From Cytophagales bacterium (GTDB lineage: Bacteria; Bacteroidota; Bacteroidia; Cytophagales; Spirosomataceae), in assembly GCA_013205605.1 (NCBI GenBank), contig JABMMK010000100.1, forward strand, positions 1 through 6,820: 6,820 nt of DNA, given 5' to 3'. The translations under genes were made by a program, and so were the position numbers. Below the pieces are notes generated by a model. The model was not told where the DNA came from, ran no database searches, and was given only the letters and a program-made list of their open reading frames with translations. Below are positions 5,667-6,820 of this stretch, piece by piece; positions within the stretch are counted from its first letter, which is position 1; the number at the start of each line of letters is the position of its first letter.

Positions 5667-6595
5667 GCCTTATTATCCATAAAGCAGGCATTTTAGATAC
5701 AATCCAACATTTTGGAGTGAAAGGACTGCAATCAAAAGGAGTTCGGCCAGGAGGAGTCATGGACCAATTTTCCGCTTCCATTGCCAATGCGCTCGTGGGC
5801 AATAAATTAAATGAAGACCTTTTGGAAATTCATTTCCCCGCTTGCGAAATCATTTTCACTAAATCTTGTTTAATTTCTATCGTGGGCGCCCATTTTTCTG
5901 CCAAACTAAATGAAAAATACCTCCCATTAAACAGACCCATTCTCATCCCAACCAATGGTAAATTGCAATTCGTTGCCCCTAAATCTGGCAGAATCGTTTA
6001 TTTAGCTATCCAAGGCGGGCTTTTAGGCCAAGGACGCCTCATTAAAAACAGTGAAATAGCATTTAAAAAGAAGCCCAAGCTGAATACCTCTTCCTTGCAC
6101 ATATTTCCTTGGTCAGCAGATGTCCATTGGCAAAAATATTCACCCGAAATTCATGTTATTCAAGGCCGAGAATGGGAACGATTAAATGAAGAATCGCAAA
6201 GACAATTCTGCTGTAAACCCTTTAAATTATCCCATCATGCGGATCGCATGGGCTACCGATTACAACATCAACCTTTTCATACAAGAACCAAGGAAGAAAT
6301 TATATCCTCTGCAGTTAATTTTGGAACGATCCAACTCCTTCCCAATGGACAAACGATTGTTCTGATGGCCGACCACCAAACAACTGGGGGTTATCCAAGA
6401 ATCGCGCACGTCATTTCGGCCGACCTCCCAAAACTGGCACAAAAAAGTCCAGGAGACGAAATCATATTTCACCTAACGGACCAAGAAACTGCTGAGAAAG
6501 AATGGGTAGCCCAACAAAAACACATTAGACAAATTCAAAATATAAGCCAGCTAAAACTCAATGAATTCTTTCAAAAAAATTCCAATCAATTGTGA
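5663..6595 (+). CDS. pxpC: 5-oxoprolinase subunit PxpC (biotin-dependent carboxyltransferase family)
   Basis: PxpC (formerly YbgK; KipA-like) partners with PxpB in 5-oxoprolinase. Family motifs are GVRPGGVMDQFSASIANALVG (26-46, usually GVxxSGAMD), LEIHFPACEI (54-63), GRIVYLAIQGGL (109-120), HADRMGYRL (192-200), FGTIQLLPNGQ (220-230), HQTTGGYPRIAHV (238-250) and SADLPKLAQKSPGDEIIF (252-269). The segment after LAIQGGL is short. Relatives have about 20 more residues here, including a GSRST-like motif and a second glycine-rich stretch, before the GRxLxxGD turn; this protein passes at once to GQGRLIKNSEIAF. The total still reaches 310 residues because of a longer C-terminal tail, the end of which overlaps pxpA. 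The name of the Pfam family reflects similarity to carboxyltransferase domains and does not imply biotin use. The start overlaps the pxpB stop by 4 nt. Confidence 0.93.
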   Translation: MSLIIHKAGILDTIQHFGVKGLQSKGVRPGGVMDQFSASIANALVGNKLNEDLLEIHFPACEIIFTKSCLISIVGAHFSAKLNEKYLPLNRPILIPTNGKLQFVAPKSGRIVYLAIQGGLLGQGRLIKNSEIAFKKKPKLNTSSLHIFPWSADVHWQKYSPEIHVIQGREWERLNEESQRQFCCKPFKLSHHADRMGYRLQHQPFHTRTKEEIISSAVNFGTIQLLPNGQTIVLMADHQTTGGYPRIAHVISADLPKLAQKSPGDEIIFHLTDQETAEKEWVAQQKHIRQIQNISQLKLNEFFQKNSNQL

Positions 6596-6820
6596 TTTAG
6601 GAGAAGGGATGCCAGACGATGCGGCGATAATCCCTTTCATCGACGAAGCGAATATTGCCTGTGGATTTCATGCAGGAGATTCGTTAACCATGCGAACAAC
6701 GATCGCGCACTGCCTTTCACGTCAAGTTAAAATAGGGGCCCATTCTTCCTATTTGGATCGTGAAAATTTTGGCCGAATAGTTGTCGCATTAAGCCCTAGC
6801 GAAATATACCAATTGGTCCA
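6561..6820 (+). CDS. pxpA: 5-oxoprolinase subunit PxpA (LamB/YcsF family), 5' part
   Basis: The first 86 codons are present; the gene continues beyond the window (full family length is about 245-255 residues). The translation starts MNSFKKIPINCDLGEG and shows the family signatures NCDLGEG (10-16), NIACGFHAGD (31-40) and IGAH...DRENFGR (58-72). PxpA (formerly YbgL) is the third 5-oxoprolinase subunit and, with PxpB and PxpC, hydrolyses 5-oxoproline with ATP. The ATG at 6561 is chosen because an in-frame stop (TAA, 6552-6554) lies just upstream and the distance to NCDLGEG fits the family. The gene overlaps the pxpC end by 35 nt in another frame, so translation is probably coupled. H61-S62-S63-Y64-L65-D66 replaces the more usual HPSYPD, losing both prolines, while H61 and D66 are kept. 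Confidence 0.92.
   Translation, partial: MNSFKKIPINCDLGEGMPDDAAIIPFIDEANIACGFHAGDSLTMRTTIAHCLSRQVKIGAHSSYLDRENFGRIVVALSPSEIYQLV

Noticed and set aside
6260..6472. Minus-strand open frame of 70 codons within pxpC
   Set aside because: It is antisense to the best conserved PxpC motifs, so a shadow.

Overview
The window looks like chromosomal DNA of a Bacteroidota bacterium, probably of the Cytophagales/Chitinophagales kind. It is AT-leaning and has very AT-rich leaders without clear Shine-Dalgarno sequences. One site matches the Bacteroidota -7 promoter consensus (TAnnTTTG), and the protein sequences fit that phylum. No genus can be named from the sequence. There are no RNA genes, insertion sequences, CRISPR arrays or phage-like genes, and coding density is very high.

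Layout: a plus-strand gene (6-1550) encodes an apparently exported seven-bladed lactonase-type beta-propeller fused in one reading frame to a C-terminal RidA/YjgF-family domain. It meets tail to tail, with only 4 nt between stop codons, a minus-strand block of three genes. In transcription order these are a secreted sulfatase-modifying formylglycine-generating enzyme (4875-3775), a membrane fatty acid hydroxylase/sterol desaturase (3676-2855) and a class V PLP-dependent aminotransferase-like protein (2832-1555). The last two are 22 nt apart and probably cotranscribed; the first is separated from them by 97 nt.

A 113-nt divergent intergenic region holding a nested palindrome separates this block from a plus-strand operon pxpB-pxpC-pxpA (4989 to the window end). 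These are the three subunits of the prokaryotic ATP-dependent 5-oxoprolinase, which returns 5-oxoproline (pyroglutamate) to glutamate. pxpB and pxpC overlap by 4 nt (ATGA), pxpC and pxpA by 35 nt, and pxpA runs off the right edge.

The pxpBCA operon is a well-understood unit. The left part is less ordinary: three of its four products carry export signals or membrane segments (the fourth has a Tat-like N-terminus), which suggests envelope-related work, but no single pathway is evident. The most unusual items are the lactonase-RidA fusion, the exported FGE with both catalytic cysteines and no sulfatase nearby, the shortened central part of PxpC, and the palindrome between the divergent genes. 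I do not see a convincing wholly new system; the closest candidate is a speculative periplasmic link between the RidA domain and the convergent PLP enzyme.
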